A DNA stretch of 64,000 nt from Hyphomicrobiaceae bacterium (GTDB lineage: Bacteria > Pseudomonadota > Alphaproteobacteria > Rhizobiales > Hyphomicrobiaceae). The notes beneath the pieces are model-generated. The model did not search any database. It was given only the letters and a program-made list of their open reading frames with translations, and was not told where the DNA came from. This document shows, in pieces, positions 16,383 through 25,468 of the stretch. The position numbers were made by a program, and so were the translations under genes. Location: contig JALHMB010000004.1 of the NCBI GenBank assembly GCA_022844275.1, positions 310,001-374,000 of the forward strand. The letters are read 5' to 3'. Position 1 is the first letter of the stretch. Every line of letters starts with the position of its first letter.

Positions 16383-17555
16383 ATGGACTTCGATCTGACC
16401 GACGAACAGAAGATGATCGCGGAGAGTGCGCGCAAGATCGGCGAGAACTTCGGTCTCGACTACTGGCGCGATCACGATGCGCGGAAGGCCTTTCCGCAGG
16501 AATTTTGGCGCGCCGTGTGCGAGGCGGGCCTTTGCGGCGTTGCGCTGCCTGAAGCGCACGGCGGCAGCGGCCTCGGCATGATCGAGATGGCGCTCATCAT
16601 CGAGCAGCTCGCCGCGGCTGGCGGCGGCAGCACGGTGGGCCAGCTCTTCATGATCAACCCGATATTCGGCGGCGTTTCCATTTCCCGCTTTGGCAGTGAA
16701 GCCATGCGCCGCGAGCTGCTGCCCAAAATCATCTCCGGCGAGATCAACTGCTGCATGGCGCTCACCGAGCCCGACGCCGGCTCAAATAGCCTGGAGATCA
16801 AGACGTTCGCGACACGCGCCGGCAATGGATGGAAGCTCTCCGGCCGGAAGATCTGGATCACGGGCGTCGAGTCGGCGCAGAAGATGCTCGTAATCGCGCG
16901 CACGACCAAGGTCGAGGCGTCGCCCAAGCGCACGCACGGCCTGACGATGTTCATGATCGACGTCGCGCGCAGGGGTCTCACGTATGCGCCCATCGAGAAG
17001 GTTGGCACCAACACGCTCTCGGCCTGCAATGTCTTCTTCGACGATGTCGAGATCGACGGCAGTGAGATCATCGGCACGCTCGACGGCGGCTGGTACGAGC
17101 TTCTCGACGTGCTGAATACCGAGCGCATCGTGACGACTGCGGGTCTCGTTGGCGCGGCTGATCTCGCGCTCCGGCTTGCCGTCGACTACGCGAAGGAGCG
17201 CCGGGTATTTGGAGGGAAGCCAATCGCCAGTTACCAGGGGCTGCAATTCCCGCTGGCGCAGCATTGGGCTGAGGTGCAGTGTGCGCGTCTCATGAACCTC
17301 AAGGCGGCGGCGCAGTTCGATGCCGGCAAGCCCTATGGCACCGAGGCCAACGTCGGTAAGCTCATTGCATCGCAGGCGGCGTCTGCCGGTATCGAGCAGG
17401 CCATGCAGACCATGGGCGGCATGGGCTTTGCGAAGGACATGCACGTCGAGCGCCTGTGGCGGGATGCGCGTTTGTTCCGCTTTGCGCCCATCTCCGAAGA
17501 AATGATCCTGAATTTCATCGCCGGGCAGAACCTGGGCCTGCCGCGATCTTACTGA
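16383..17555 (+). CDS. Acyl-CoA dehydrogenase
   Basis: A 390-residue FAD-dependent acyl-CoA dehydrogenase. The flavin/substrate motif MALTEPDAGSNSLEI and the later KIWITGVESAQ are clear. The C-terminal domain has YAKERRVFGGKPIASYQGLQF and MQTMGGMGFAKDMHVERLWRD; a Glu pair in ISEEMI lies where the family FAD-contacting and base residues occur. It is 18 nt after the E2-like gene and 19 nt before an acyl-CoA ligase gene, in one operon. Together with ligase and crotonase it would perform ligation, dehydrogenation and hydration of an acyl chain. Confidence 0.92.
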   Translation: MDFDLTDEQKMIAESARKIGENFGLDYWRDHDARKAFPQEFWRAVCEAGLCGVALPEAHGGSGLGMIEMALIIEQLAAAGGGSTVGQLFMINPIFGGVSISRFGSEAMRRELLPKIISGEINCCMALTEPDAGSNSLEIKTFATRAGNGWKLSGRKIWITGVESAQKMLVIARTTKVEASPKRTHGLTMFMIDVARRGLTYAPIEKVGTNTLSACNVFFDDVEIDGSEIIGTLDGGWYELLDVLNTERIVTTAGLVGAADLALRLAVDYAKERRVFGGKPIASYQGLQFPLAQHWAEVQCARLMNLKAAAQFDAGKPYGTEANVGKLIASQAASAGIEQAMQTMGGMGFAKDMHVERLWRDARLFRFAPISEEMILNFIAGQNLGLPRSY

Positions 17556-17574
17556 GCTGCACGGAGCCGGTGCG

Positions 17575-19065
17575 ATGCTGAACCTGACGAGTTTCATCCG
17601 CTTTCATGCGCGGCGCACGCCCGATGCGCTCGCAGTGATCTACGGTGAGACGCGGCTCGGATATGCAGCGCTGCAGGCGCGTATCGAGAAAACAGCGGGC
17701 TTTCTCGCCGGGCGCGGTATCGGTCCAGGCGACATCGTCGCCGTCGTGATGAAGAACAGCGCGGCATTCATCGAACTGGCTTTTGCGACGAGCCACATCG
17801 GCGCGGTCTTCCTGCCCGTCAACTACCGCCTTGCCGCCGAGGAGGTCAGCTACATCACCGGGCACGCGGGTGCGAAGCTCATTTTTGCCGACGCGGAACT
17901 TGCCGGGCTTGTTGCCGCGCTCGAGAACGTCATCCTGGTCGATACGGTTGCGCAATCGGATTCGACGCGCCTCGCGGGTGATGCTGCCTCAGCGCCCATG
18001 CACATCGCCGGCCCCGACGACCTCTTCCGCCTAATGTACACGTCCGGCACGACGGATCGGCCCAAGGGCGTGATGCACACCTATGGCAATTTCTACTGGA
18101 AGAACGCGGATCACGTTTTGGCGCTCGGCTTGACGGCCCAGGATCGGCTGCTCGTCACCGGTCCGCTTTATCATGTCGGTGCGTTCGATCTGCCGGGCGT
18201 GGCGGTGCTTTGGGTCGGCGGCTCGATCTGTATTCATCGCGACTTCGATCCGATTGCTGCGATCCGCTCCATCGAGGAGGAGCGGCTGACGGGCGCGTGG
18301 TTCGCGCCGGTCATGCTGAGCGCCATTCTTGCGCATCCCGAGCGCGGCCGGCACGATGTGTCGAGCATCAAGTGGGTTGTCGGCGGCGGCGAGCGTACGC
18401 CCGAGCCGCGCATTCGTGCCTTCACCGGCTACTTCTCGCAGGCGCGCTATATCGATGCCTATGGCCTCACTGAATCCTGCAGCGGCGACACGATGATGGA
18501 GGCGGGGCGCGAAATCGAGAAGATCGGCTCGGTCGGCCGTGCGCTCGCGCATGTGGAGGTCGAAATCCGCGATGCGATCGGACGCACGCTGCCCGCAGGA
18601 GAGAGCGGGGAGATCTGCCTGCGCGGCCCGAAGATCACGCGCGGCTACTGGAAGGACCCAGAGAAGACGCGCGCCTCGTTCTTCGCCGACTGGTTCCGCA
18701 CCGGCGACATCGGCCACATCGACGGCGATGGCTTCCTCTATCTGACGGACCGCAAGAAGGACATGATCATCTCGGGCGGCGAAAACATTGCTTCCTCGGA
18801 GGTCGAGCGGGTCATCTATCAACTCGGCGAGGTGCGCGAAGCAGCGGTCATCGGGCTTCCCGATGACCGCTGGGGCGAGCGACCGGTTGCCGTCGTCGTG
18901 CTCAACGAAGGCGCTACGCTCGATCTGGCCACCCTCAGTGCACACTGCAGGGCGAACCTCGCCGGCTTCAAGGTGCCCAAAGATCTGATCATCCGTGATC
19001 AGCTGCCGCGCAATCCGTCAGGAAAAATCCTCAAGCGGGTGCTGAGAGAAGAGCTTGCGGACTAG
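17575..19065 (+). CDS. Long-chain/organic acid acyl-CoA ligase (AMP-dependent)
   Basis: A 496-residue ANL-family ligase. The motifs are LMYTSGTTDRPKGVMHT (A3), DAYGLTESC (A5), RTGDIGHIDGDGFLYLTDRK followed by ISGGENIASSEVE (A7-A8), and a terminal NPSGKILKRVL with the catalytic Lys. The start ATG at 17575 follows the acyl-CoA dehydrogenase stop by 19 nt. It is the last gene of the operon begun at 12553. Substrate unknown; it is only distantly similar to the ligase encoded at 3463-5055. Confidence 0.91.
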   Translation: MLNLTSFIRFHARRTPDALAVIYGETRLGYAALQARIEKTAGFLAGRGIGPGDIVAVVMKNSAAFIELAFATSHIGAVFLPVNYRLAAEEVSYITGHAGAKLIFADAELAGLVAALENVILVDTVAQSDSTRLAGDAASAPMHIAGPDDLFRLMYTSGTTDRPKGVMHTYGNFYWKNADHVLALGLTAQDRLLVTGPLYHVGAFDLPGVAVLWVGGSICIHRDFDPIAAIRSIEEERLTGAWFAPVMLSAILAHPERGRHDVSSIKWVVGGGERTPEPRIRAFTGYFSQARYIDAYGLTESCSGDTMMEAGREIEKIGSVGRALAHVEVEIRDAIGRTLPAGESGEICLRGPKITRGYWKDPEKTRASFFADWFRTGDIGHIDGDGFLYLTDRKKDMIISGGENIASSEVERVIYQLGEVREAAVIGLPDDRWGERPVAVVVLNEGATLDLATLSAHCRANLAGFKVPKDLIIRDQLPRNPSGKILKRVLREELAD

Positions 19066-19083
19066 CGGGAGTGCCTGCCCCGG

Positions 19084-19389
19084 TCACCGATTGGAACGCG
19101 TCTGCACGGCGCTTTCGATTGCCATGTTGATAGGAAAGTCCGATCGCTGCCGAACTGCGAGAATGGCATCGATGCCGATCAGGTTGATTTCGTCGGCAAG
19201 GACGCAGGACTCGTGAATTGGTCTGTATTTCCGCACCGCTAAGAGCACAGCCTCATAGAATGGCATGGGGCCAAAGGTGTGCCAGACGCCGCCCTCGCAT
19301 CGCGTGTAGAGCGCCGGCCTCAAGTAATTTAGTTGCAGTTGCGGAGCCATCGTCGGCAAACCAAACTGACAGGGACGCTGTCTAAACAA
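19084..19389 (-). CDS. Possible small hypothetical protein
   Basis: A 101-codon frame beginning with TTG (88 codons if the in-frame ATG at 19350 is used). The composition looks protein-like (ALYTRCEGGVWHTFGPMPFY, ADEINLIGIDAI), but there is no clear ribosome site for either start and I recognise no family. It is convergent with the ligase gene. The alternative is that this stretch is non-coding. Confidence 0.3.
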   Translation of the reverse strand: MFRQRPCQFGLPTMAPQLQLNYLRPALYTRCEGGVWHTFGPMPFYEAVLLAVRKYRPIHESCVLADEINLIGIDAILAVRQRSDFPINMAIESAVQTRSNR

Positions 19390-19708
19390 TTCTCAACGCC
19401 AATGAGTTCCACGCGGTTTGAGGCTATAGTCGAGCTTCAGGGCCGTACTTTTCACTGTACAACATTGGCCCGCTCCACCCTATGCGAATCGAAGGAACTA
19501 AGTCGATCCTTCGCACTTCGCGAGCGAGGCGGGAGCTTCGATCGAGACGACCTCGTCGCGCGTGGCGAGAACGGGCTCATGTTCGCCTGCGTCGACCCTC
19601 GTCGGGCGTCCTGCGCTCTGGGATGGTAGTGCCCGTGTGCAGCTACATGGTTGACGAGAGAGCGGCGCTGTCGTTGGCTGTCATTGGTAGATGCACGTGG
19701 GGGCAACG
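19390..19708. other. Intergenic region upstream of the amidohydrolase operon
   Basis: About 320 bases without a convincing gene. It must hold the promoter of the amidohydrolase/ABC operon, but I see no strong -35/-10 pair, riboswitch-like fold or repeat. The only clear signal is GGGGG at about 19698-19702, which serves as the ribosome site for the ATG at 19709. Confidence 0.5.
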
Positions 19709-20947
19709 ATGACGCTGCTGCGACTGAAGAACTTCCAGCTTCTCGATCCGGACAACGACGCTCTACGGGGCGGCTACGAGATCCTGATCGAAGGCGAGAA
19801 GATCCGCGAGGTTTCGGATCGCCCTATTTCCTCTCAAAGTGCGGCGACGATCGATTGTGGTGGGCGCACGGTCATGCCGGGCCTCATCGACTGCCACGTC
19901 CATGTGTTCCTGTCGGAAGTGGTGATCCGGCGCCTGGAGGACATGCCGCTGACGCTCATGACCGCGCGAGCAGCTGTTCTGATGCGAAATATGCTCGATC
20001 GGGGCTTTACGACGGTGCGTGACACCGGCGGCGCTGACTGGGGCATTAAAGCCGCTGTTGAGCAGGGCTTTCTGGCCGGGCCGCGCATCTTCATTGCCGG
20101 CAAAGCCATCGGCCCGACGGGCGGTCATAGCGACGGCCGGCGACGCACGGATCCCGGTACGCGCTGCCATTGCTGTAATGCGCTCGCCTTTACGATGGGT
20201 GTGGCCGATGGCGAGGCCGACGTCCGTCGCGCCGTGCGCGAGGAGATGCGCCAGGGCTGCGATCACGTGAAGATCATGATGTCGGGTGGCGTCGCATCCC
20301 CGTACGATCCGCTGGAGAGCCTGCAGTTCTCTCCGGGCGAGGTTGCGGCGGCCGTCGAAGAGGCCAATGCCTTCGGGCGCTACGTGTGTGCCCATGCCTA
20401 TTCACCGGAAGCCATTACGCGCGCGGCCAAGGCCGGCGTGCGGACGATCGAGCATGGTAATCTCGTCGATGCGCCGGCAGCCAAGCTCATGGCGGAAAAG
20501 GGCATGTTTCTGATTGCCAATCTAGTCACGTACTTCGCCATGCGCGAGCGGGCGGCCGAGTTCGGCATGAACGCGGACATGCTCGCAAAGAATGATCTCG
20601 TGATCGACGGGGCGCTGAAGTCTCTCGAGATCTGCAAGGAGGCCGGGGTGCCGGTTGCCTTCGGGACCGACCTGCTCGGCCAGCTCCAGGTCGAGCAAAG
20701 CCGGGAGTTCTCGCTCCGCACGCAGGTCGTCAAGCCGATCGACGTCATTCGCTCGGCAACAACGGTCGCCGCAAAGGTCCTGCGGCGCGAGGGGCAGCTC
20801 GGTTGCCTCAAGGCGGGCGCGTGGGCCGACCTCATTGTCGTGGACGGTGATCCGCTCAAGGACATCGCAGTGCTCGAAGGGCAGGGCAAGTATCTGGCGG
20901 CGATCATGAAAGGGGGCAAATTCCACAAGAACAGGATCGCCGCCTGA
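19709..20947 (+). CDS. Metal-dependent amidohydrolase (first of two paralogues)
   Basis: A 412-residue amidohydrolase-superfamily TIM-barrel enzyme. Metal ligands are HVH (H63, H65), the probable carboxylated Lys in DHVKIMMSGG, His in CAHAYSPEA and IEHGN, and the Asp of FGTDLL. It resembles the Xaa-Pro-dipeptidase-like or imidazolonepropionase-like hydrolases that cleave peptide or amide bonds. An unusual CHCCNA motif follows RTDPGTR. The ATG at 19691 is also in frame; the ATG at 19709 was chosen because GGGGG precedes it at the right distance. No signal peptide, so it is cytoplasmic. About 60% identical by eye to the product of the next gene. Confidence 0.87.
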   Translation: MTLLRLKNFQLLDPDNDALRGGYEILIEGEKIREVSDRPISSQSAATIDCGGRTVMPGLIDCHVHVFLSEVVIRRLEDMPLTLMTARAAVLMRNMLDRGFTTVRDTGGADWGIKAAVEQGFLAGPRIFIAGKAIGPTGGHSDGRRRTDPGTRCHCCNALAFTMGVADGEADVRRAVREEMRQGCDHVKIMMSGGVASPYDPLESLQFSPGEVAAAVEEANAFGRYVCAHAYSPEAITRAAKAGVRTIEHGNLVDAPAAKLMAEKGMFLIANLVTYFAMRERAAEFGMNADMLAKNDLVIDGALKSLEICKEAGVPVAFGTDLLGQLQVEQSREFSLRTQVVKPIDVIRSATTVAAKVLRREGQLGCLKAGAWADLIVVDGDPLKDIAVLEGQGKYLAAIMKGGKFHKNRIAA

Positions 20948-21108
20948 GATATCGCGCCAAAGTGCCGACTTATGCGGCAAGGGGCGCCTGGGGAACGCAC
21001 CTTGCTATCTCTCGACCTTCTTGAGAATATCGTACTCGGAAGACAGCATGCAGTCTGGGCCCGGTTCTCGCGAGCATGGCTGTTGAGCCGACGGCGAGAG
21101 GTGCTCGA

Positions 21109-22377
21109 ATGACTGGGACGGCGACGGCGAAGCCTCAACCTATCCTCTTCCGGAACCTGCGCCTGCTCGATCCTCGCTTCGATGAAGTGCGCGGGGGCTA
21201 CGAAGTTCTCGTGGAAGGCGACCGCTTTCGCGAGGTCTCCGACAAGCCGATCAAATCCGAGAATGCGACGGTGATCGACTGCGCCGGCCGTGTGTTGATG
21301 CCGGGACTCATCGACGCGCACGTGCATTGCATGCACTCGGAAGTCTACATCCGGCGCCTGGAGGACATTCCGCTGACGCTGAACACGGCCCGCGCCGCGC
21401 GGCGTGTGCGCGAGATGCTCGATCGTGGCTTCACGACGGTGCGCGACGCCGGCGGTACGGACTATGGCTTCAAGCAGGCCATCGACGAGGGATACTTCCC
21501 CGGTCCGCGCCTGTTCATTGCAGGTCGCTCGCTCGGGCCGACCGGTGGCCACAACGACAACCGTGCTCGCACGCGCGACCAGGCACCCTGTTTCTGCTGC
21601 AACGCCATGGTCTGGCTCCGCGAGCAGGTCGACGGCCCGGATCAGGTGCGCCGCGCGGCCCGCGAGCAGATGCGGCTCGGCGTCGACGCCATCAAGATCA
21701 TGATCTCCGGCGGCGTGGCCTCGCCCTACGATCCGCTCGAAAGCCTCCAGTTCTCGATCCCCGAAATACAGGCCGCCGTGGAAGAAGCGCACGCTTTCGG
21801 CCGCTATGTTTCGGCGCACGCCTATTCGCCCGAGGCGATCACGCGCGGTGTCGCGAACGGTGTCCGCACGATCGAACACGGTAACCTCATCGACGATACG
21901 ACGGCCAAGCTGATGGCCGAGAAGGGTGCGTTCGTCGTCGCCAATATCGTTGCCTACGTCGCCATGAAAGAGCGCGCTGCCCAGTTCGGCATGACGGCGG
22001 AGATGCTCGAAAAGAACGAGATGGTTCTGGAGGGCGGCTTCAAGTCGCTCGAGATCTGCAAGCGCAATGGCGTGAAGGTCGCTTACGGCACGGATCTGCT
22101 CGGGGCGCTTGCCGAGGATCAGAGTCGCGAGTTCTCGATCCGCACCACGGTCGTTCCGGCAATCGACGTCATCCGCTCGGCAACGATCATCGGGGCCGAG
22201 GTCGTACGCCGACCGGGCAAGCTCGGTGTGATCGAGCCGGGTGCATGGGCCGATCTCATTCTGGTCGACGGCGATCCGCTCAAGGACATCACGCTGCTGG
22301 AGGGCCAGGGCAAGCACCTGGCGGCCATCATGAAGGGTGGTGCCTTCCACAAGAACCGCATCTCGACCCCGCTCTGA
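21109..22377 (+). CDS. Metal-dependent amidohydrolase (second paralogue)
   Basis: A 422-residue paralogue of the preceding enzyme, with the same ligand set: HVH (H71, H73), Lys in DAIKIMISGG, His in SAHAYSPEA and IEHGN, and Asp in YGTDLL. It also has a matching Cys cluster, CFCCNA. GAGAGG seven nt upstream supports the ATG at 21109 over the in-frame ATG at 21076. The pair sits at the head of an operon with a polyamine-type ABC transporter 14 nt downstream, so the substrates of both are probably imported by it. Confidence 0.87.
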   Translation: MTGTATAKPQPILFRNLRLLDPRFDEVRGGYEVLVEGDRFREVSDKPIKSENATVIDCAGRVLMPGLIDAHVHCMHSEVYIRRLEDIPLTLNTARAARRVREMLDRGFTTVRDAGGTDYGFKQAIDEGYFPGPRLFIAGRSLGPTGGHNDNRARTRDQAPCFCCNAMVWLREQVDGPDQVRRAAREQMRLGVDAIKIMISGGVASPYDPLESLQFSIPEIQAAVEEAHAFGRYVSAHAYSPEAITRGVANGVRTIEHGNLIDDTTAKLMAEKGAFVVANIVAYVAMKERAAQFGMTAEMLEKNEMVLEGGFKSLEICKRNGVKVAYGTDLLGALAEDQSREFSIRTTVVPAIDVIRSATIIGAEVVRRPGKLGVIEPGAWADLILVDGDPLKDITLLEGQGKHLAAIMKGGAFHKNRISTPL

Positions 22378-22390
22378 AGGACAAAGGAGC

Positions 22391-23221
22391 ATGAACCTGG
22401 GCAGAGCGATTTTAGACAAGCGACGCCTGGGACGTTATCTCCTCAATGGCGTCGCCGGCTTCACGCTGCTCTACATCCTGACGCCCTTGATCTTCGTTAC
22501 GTGGCTGTCCTTCTTCAGCCAGACGATCCCGTCATTCCCGCCCGAAGGCTACTCACTCAAGTGGTATGCCGCGATCATCGAGAACGATCGCTTCGTCTCC
22601 GGTTTCATCTTGAGCCTGCAGCTTGCGCTGATCTCGTCCACGATCGGTCTGATCGTCGGCGTGCCCGCGGCGCTGTGCATTGCGCGCTATCGTTTCAGGG
22701 GCCGCGAAGCGCTGAACAATCTGCTGCTGCTGCCGCTCGTGATCCCCGGCATCGTGCTCGGCATTGCGCTATACGTCTTTCACGTCGAGACAGAGATCAA
22801 CACGGGCCTGCCGATCCTCGGGTCGCTCCTCGGCCTCGTGAGCGGTCATGTACTGATCGTGATCCCGTGGACGGTTCGCCTCGTGACGGCGAGCCTCGCC
22901 GGTTTCAACCGGACGCTCGAGGAAGCCGCCCAGAACCTCGGCGCCGATCGCTGGACGACCTTCCGGCGGATCACGCTGCCGGGCATTCTCCCTGGTATCG
23001 TGGCCGCGGCAATGTTCTCGTTCGTATCGTCGTTCGGCAATCTGGAGCTCAGCCTGTTTCTCGTCGGGCCGGGGCGCACCACGCTGCCGATCGCGATCCT
23101 GCAGTACCTCGAATGGAAGATCGATCCGACCATCGCGGCCGTCTCGGTGGTGCAGATTGGGCTCATTGCCGCCGCGATGCTGATTACGGATCGCTATGTG
23201 AAAATTGCGAGAGTCGTCTGA
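22391..23221 (+). CDS. Spermidine/putrescine-type ABC transporter permease (PotC-like)
   Basis: A 276-residue permease with about six membrane helices, beginning YLLNGVAGFTLLYILTPLIF. The binding-protein-dependent transport signature EEAAQNLGADRWTTFRRITLP (cytoplasmic EAA loop) is intact. AAAGGAGC immediately precedes the ATG at 22391. Gene order is unusual: this permease precedes the ATPase and binding protein, while the second permease comes last. Confidence 0.88.
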   Translation: MNLGRAILDKRRLGRYLLNGVAGFTLLYILTPLIFVTWLSFFSQTIPSFPPEGYSLKWYAAIIENDRFVSGFILSLQLALISSTIGLIVGVPAALCIARYRFRGREALNNLLLLPLVIPGIVLGIALYVFHVETEINTGLPILGSLLGLVSGHVLIVIPWTVRLVTASLAGFNRTLEEAAQNLGADRWTTFRRITLPGILPGIVAAAMFSFVSSFGNLELSLFLVGPGRTTLPIAILQYLEWKIDPTIAAVSVVQIGLIAAAMLITDRYVKIARVV

Positions 23222-23228
23222 GGGGGAG

Positions 23229-24305
23229 ATGGCAGAGGTCAAGCTCGCAGGGATTTCGAAGCGCTACGGCGATTTCTTCGCGGTGCGCGATTTCACGCTG
23301 ACCGTGGCCGATGGTGAGTTCCTCGTGCTCCTCGGGCCTTCGGGTTGCGGGAAGACGACGACGCTTCGGATGATCGCCGGCTTCATCGAGCCGACCACGG
23401 GCAGCATCCATCTCGGCAATGCCGACATAACCTCGTTGCCACCTTGGAAGCGGAACACGGGCCTCGTTTTTCAGAACTATGCCCTGTTCCCGCATCTGAC
23501 GGTCGAGCAGAACGTCGCCTTCGGGCTCGAGATGCGGAAAGTGCCGAATGCCGAAATCGGGCCGAGAGTCGCCGAGGCCTTGCGGCTCGTACGCCTCGGG
23601 CATCTCACTGACCGGCTGCCGCGTCAACTCTCGGGCGGTCAGCAGCAGCGCGTGGCGCTGGCACGCGCACTCGTGTTTCGCCCCGATGTCCTGCTCCTCG
23701 ACGAGCCTCTATCGAACCTCGATGCCAAGCTCCGGCAGGAGGTCCGGGTCGAGATCCGCGAATTGCAGCGCAAGCTCGGCCTCACCGCGATCATGGTTAC
23801 GCACGACCAGGAGGAGGCGCTCACCATGGCTGACCGCCTCGTCGTGATGAGCGAGGGCGAGGTCAAGCAGGCGGGCAGCCAGCGCGAGCTTTACGAGCAT
23901 CCTGCCGACCGCTTTGTCGCGGGCTTTGTTGGCCGCACGACCTTCCTCGCGGGCGAGCTCGCAGGCGATGGCAAGTTCAAGTCGCGTGGCGGGCTGACCA
24001 TTGCGTGCGAGAACAAGACGGCGATCAAAGGTGCGGCCACGCTTTCACTGCGCCCTGAGCGAGTTTCGGTTGCGGCGGCGCCCGCTAACGGGACGGAGAA
24101 CAGCGTTCCCGGAGAAGTGGAATTCGTCTCCTATCTCGGGGCGCTGCTCGATGTGCACGTGCGCGTCAACGACCGCGAGCGTATTGTCGCTCAGATAGCC
24201 AACCGCGAGGGTGTTTATGCACCGTCCGTGGGCGAGAAAGTTCATGTCGGCTGGGCACCGGCTGCCGCATCGGTATTTGCGGGGACCGGCGAAGCCGAGG
24301 AGTGA
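23229..24305 (+). CDS. Spermidine/putrescine-type ABC transporter ATP-binding protein (PotA-like)
   Basis: A 358-residue ATPase of the PotA/FbpC class. Walker A is GPSGCGKTT, the Q-loop is FQNYALFPHLTV, the signature is LSGGQQQRVALARAL, Walker B is VLLLDEPLSNLDAKLR, and the H-loop is VTHDQEEA. The C-terminal ~120 residues form a TOBE/OB regulatory region with LRPERVSV. The ATG at 23229 follows AGGGGGAG directly, a close but workable spacing. It lies 7 nt after the permease stop. Confidence 0.9.
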   Translation: MAEVKLAGISKRYGDFFAVRDFTLTVADGEFLVLLGPSGCGKTTTLRMIAGFIEPTTGSIHLGNADITSLPPWKRNTGLVFQNYALFPHLTVEQNVAFGLEMRKVPNAEIGPRVAEALRLVRLGHLTDRLPRQLSGGQQQRVALARALVFRPDVLLLDEPLSNLDAKLRQEVRVEIRELQRKLGLTAIMVTHDQEEALTMADRLVVMSEGEVKQAGSQRELYEHPADRFVAGFVGRTTFLAGELAGDGKFKSRGGLTIACENKTAIKGAATLSLRPERVSVAAAPANGTENSVPGEVEFVSYLGALLDVHVRVNDRERIVAQIANREGVYAPSVGEKVHVGWAPAAASVFAGTGEAEE

Positions 24306-24357
24306 AATGGATGTGAAGTGAAGTTGAGCAACTGAAACCGCGTTGATGAGGCACGTC

Positions 24358-25419
24358 ATGTCGAACATTAAGACACCGTCGATTTCTCGCCGTCATCTCC
24401 TCCAAGGCACGGCCGCCCTGGCGGGTGCAAGCGTTGTCAATCTGCCGCGTAGTGCAAGCGCGCAGGCCAAGGGCAAGGTAGTCGTCGGTACCTGGGGCGG
24501 CGACTACGCGCGGCTCCTCAACAAGAACATCGAGCAGCCGATCCTGATCCCTGCCGGGTGGGAGGTCGTTCAAGATCAGGCGGGCGATCCGCAACGCCGA
24601 TCGAAGATGCTCGCTGAGCGCCGTCTGCCGCGCGGCACGACCGATGTCCAGGGGTTGTCGGCGCTTAACATGCACCAGATGGACGTCGCCGGCGTCGTCG
24701 AGCAGATCGACTATTCCAAGCTCAAGAACGCCAAGAATCTGCTGCCGTCGATGAAGTATCCCTATGGCGTCGGGCACATCTATTCGGGCAAGGTGGTGCT
24801 CTACAATCCGGCTGTCGTGAAGGATGCGCCGAAGAGCTACAAGGACGCGTTCGATCCCAAGCACGGCAATAAGCTCGGCATCATCGACATCCAGTATCAG
24901 TACACGCTGGTCGCTGCTGCCCTGGCCGCCGGCGGCACTCCCTCCAACCTCGATCCCGGTCAGAAGCTCCTGCTCGAGCTGCGCAAGGCCGGTGCTCGCA
25001 TTTACCCGACCAACGAAGCCTTCGCCCAAGGCATGAAGACGGGCGAGATCGGTGTCGGAATCATGTGGAAGGCGCGGGCCGTGCAGTGGCAGAAGGCCGA
25101 TATTCCGGTCGTCGCCGTGACGCCGACCGAGGGCGCACTCTCCTACGTGTCGGGTTTCGTGATGCCGAAGAACGCGCCGAACAAGGAGGGTGGCTACGCC
25201 TATCTCGACGCCATGCTCGAGGCGTCGGCCCAGGAGAACTTCGCGATCGACATGGGATACAACCCGACGGTCACGAATGCGAAGGTCGCGCCAGATCTCA
25301 ATGAGCGCATCGGCTTTACGCCCGAGGACATAAAGAAGCTCGTCGACATGGACTACAAGTATATGACCGATGCCGATGTCGCGCTGAAGGAGTGGTGGGA
25401 CAAGTCGTTCAAGGGCTGA
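24358..25419 (+). CDS. Spermidine/putrescine-type ABC transporter substrate-binding protein (PotD-like)
   Basis: A 353-residue periplasmic binding protein with a Tat-type leader: SISRRHLLQGTAALAGASVV, cleavage near SASAQA. The mature part starts KVVVGTWGGDYARLL, typical of PotD/type II binding proteins for polyamines and related cations. The family acidic amine-binding residues cannot be assigned with confidence, so the ligand may be a peptide-like or amide compound handled by the amidohydrolases. An in-frame ATG at 24343 exists; the ATG at 24358 has GAGG 8 nt upstream. Confidence 0.87.
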   Translation: MSNIKTPSISRRHLLQGTAALAGASVVNLPRSASAQAKGKVVVGTWGGDYARLLNKNIEQPILIPAGWEVVQDQAGDPQRRSKMLAERRLPRGTTDVQGLSALNMHQMDVAGVVEQIDYSKLKNAKNLLPSMKYPYGVGHIYSGKVVLYNPAVVKDAPKSYKDAFDPKHGNKLGIIDIQYQYTLVAAALAAGGTPSNLDPGQKLLLELRKAGARIYPTNEAFAQGMKTGEIGVGIMWKARAVQWQKADIPVVAVTPTEGALSYVSGFVMPKNAPNKEGGYAYLDAMLEASAQENFAIDMGYNPTVTNAKVAPDLNERIGFTPEDIKKLVDMDYKYMTDADVALKEWWDKSFKG

Positions 25420-25420
25420 G

Positions 25421-25450
25421 CCGTCGTCCGGCCCCCTGAGGGGCCGACGG
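25421..25450 (+). terminator. Intercistronic stem-loop after the binding-protein gene
   Basis: Inner arms GGCCCC/GGGGCC around a CTGA loop and outer arms CCGTC/GACGG flank a small bulge. It begins two nt after the binding-protein stop. There is no T-run, so it is more likely an mRNA-stabilising or partial-attenuation hairpin that raises binding-protein levels than a full terminator. Confidence 0.6.
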
Positions 25451-25468
25451 TGGTGTCGGGATGTAAGC

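Noticed and set aside
20398-22419. A 673-codon frame antisense to the amidohydrolase genes, and a 546-codon frame antisense to the amine oxidase (799-2439)
   Set aside because: Both are codon-bias shadows of well-supported genes and show no family features.
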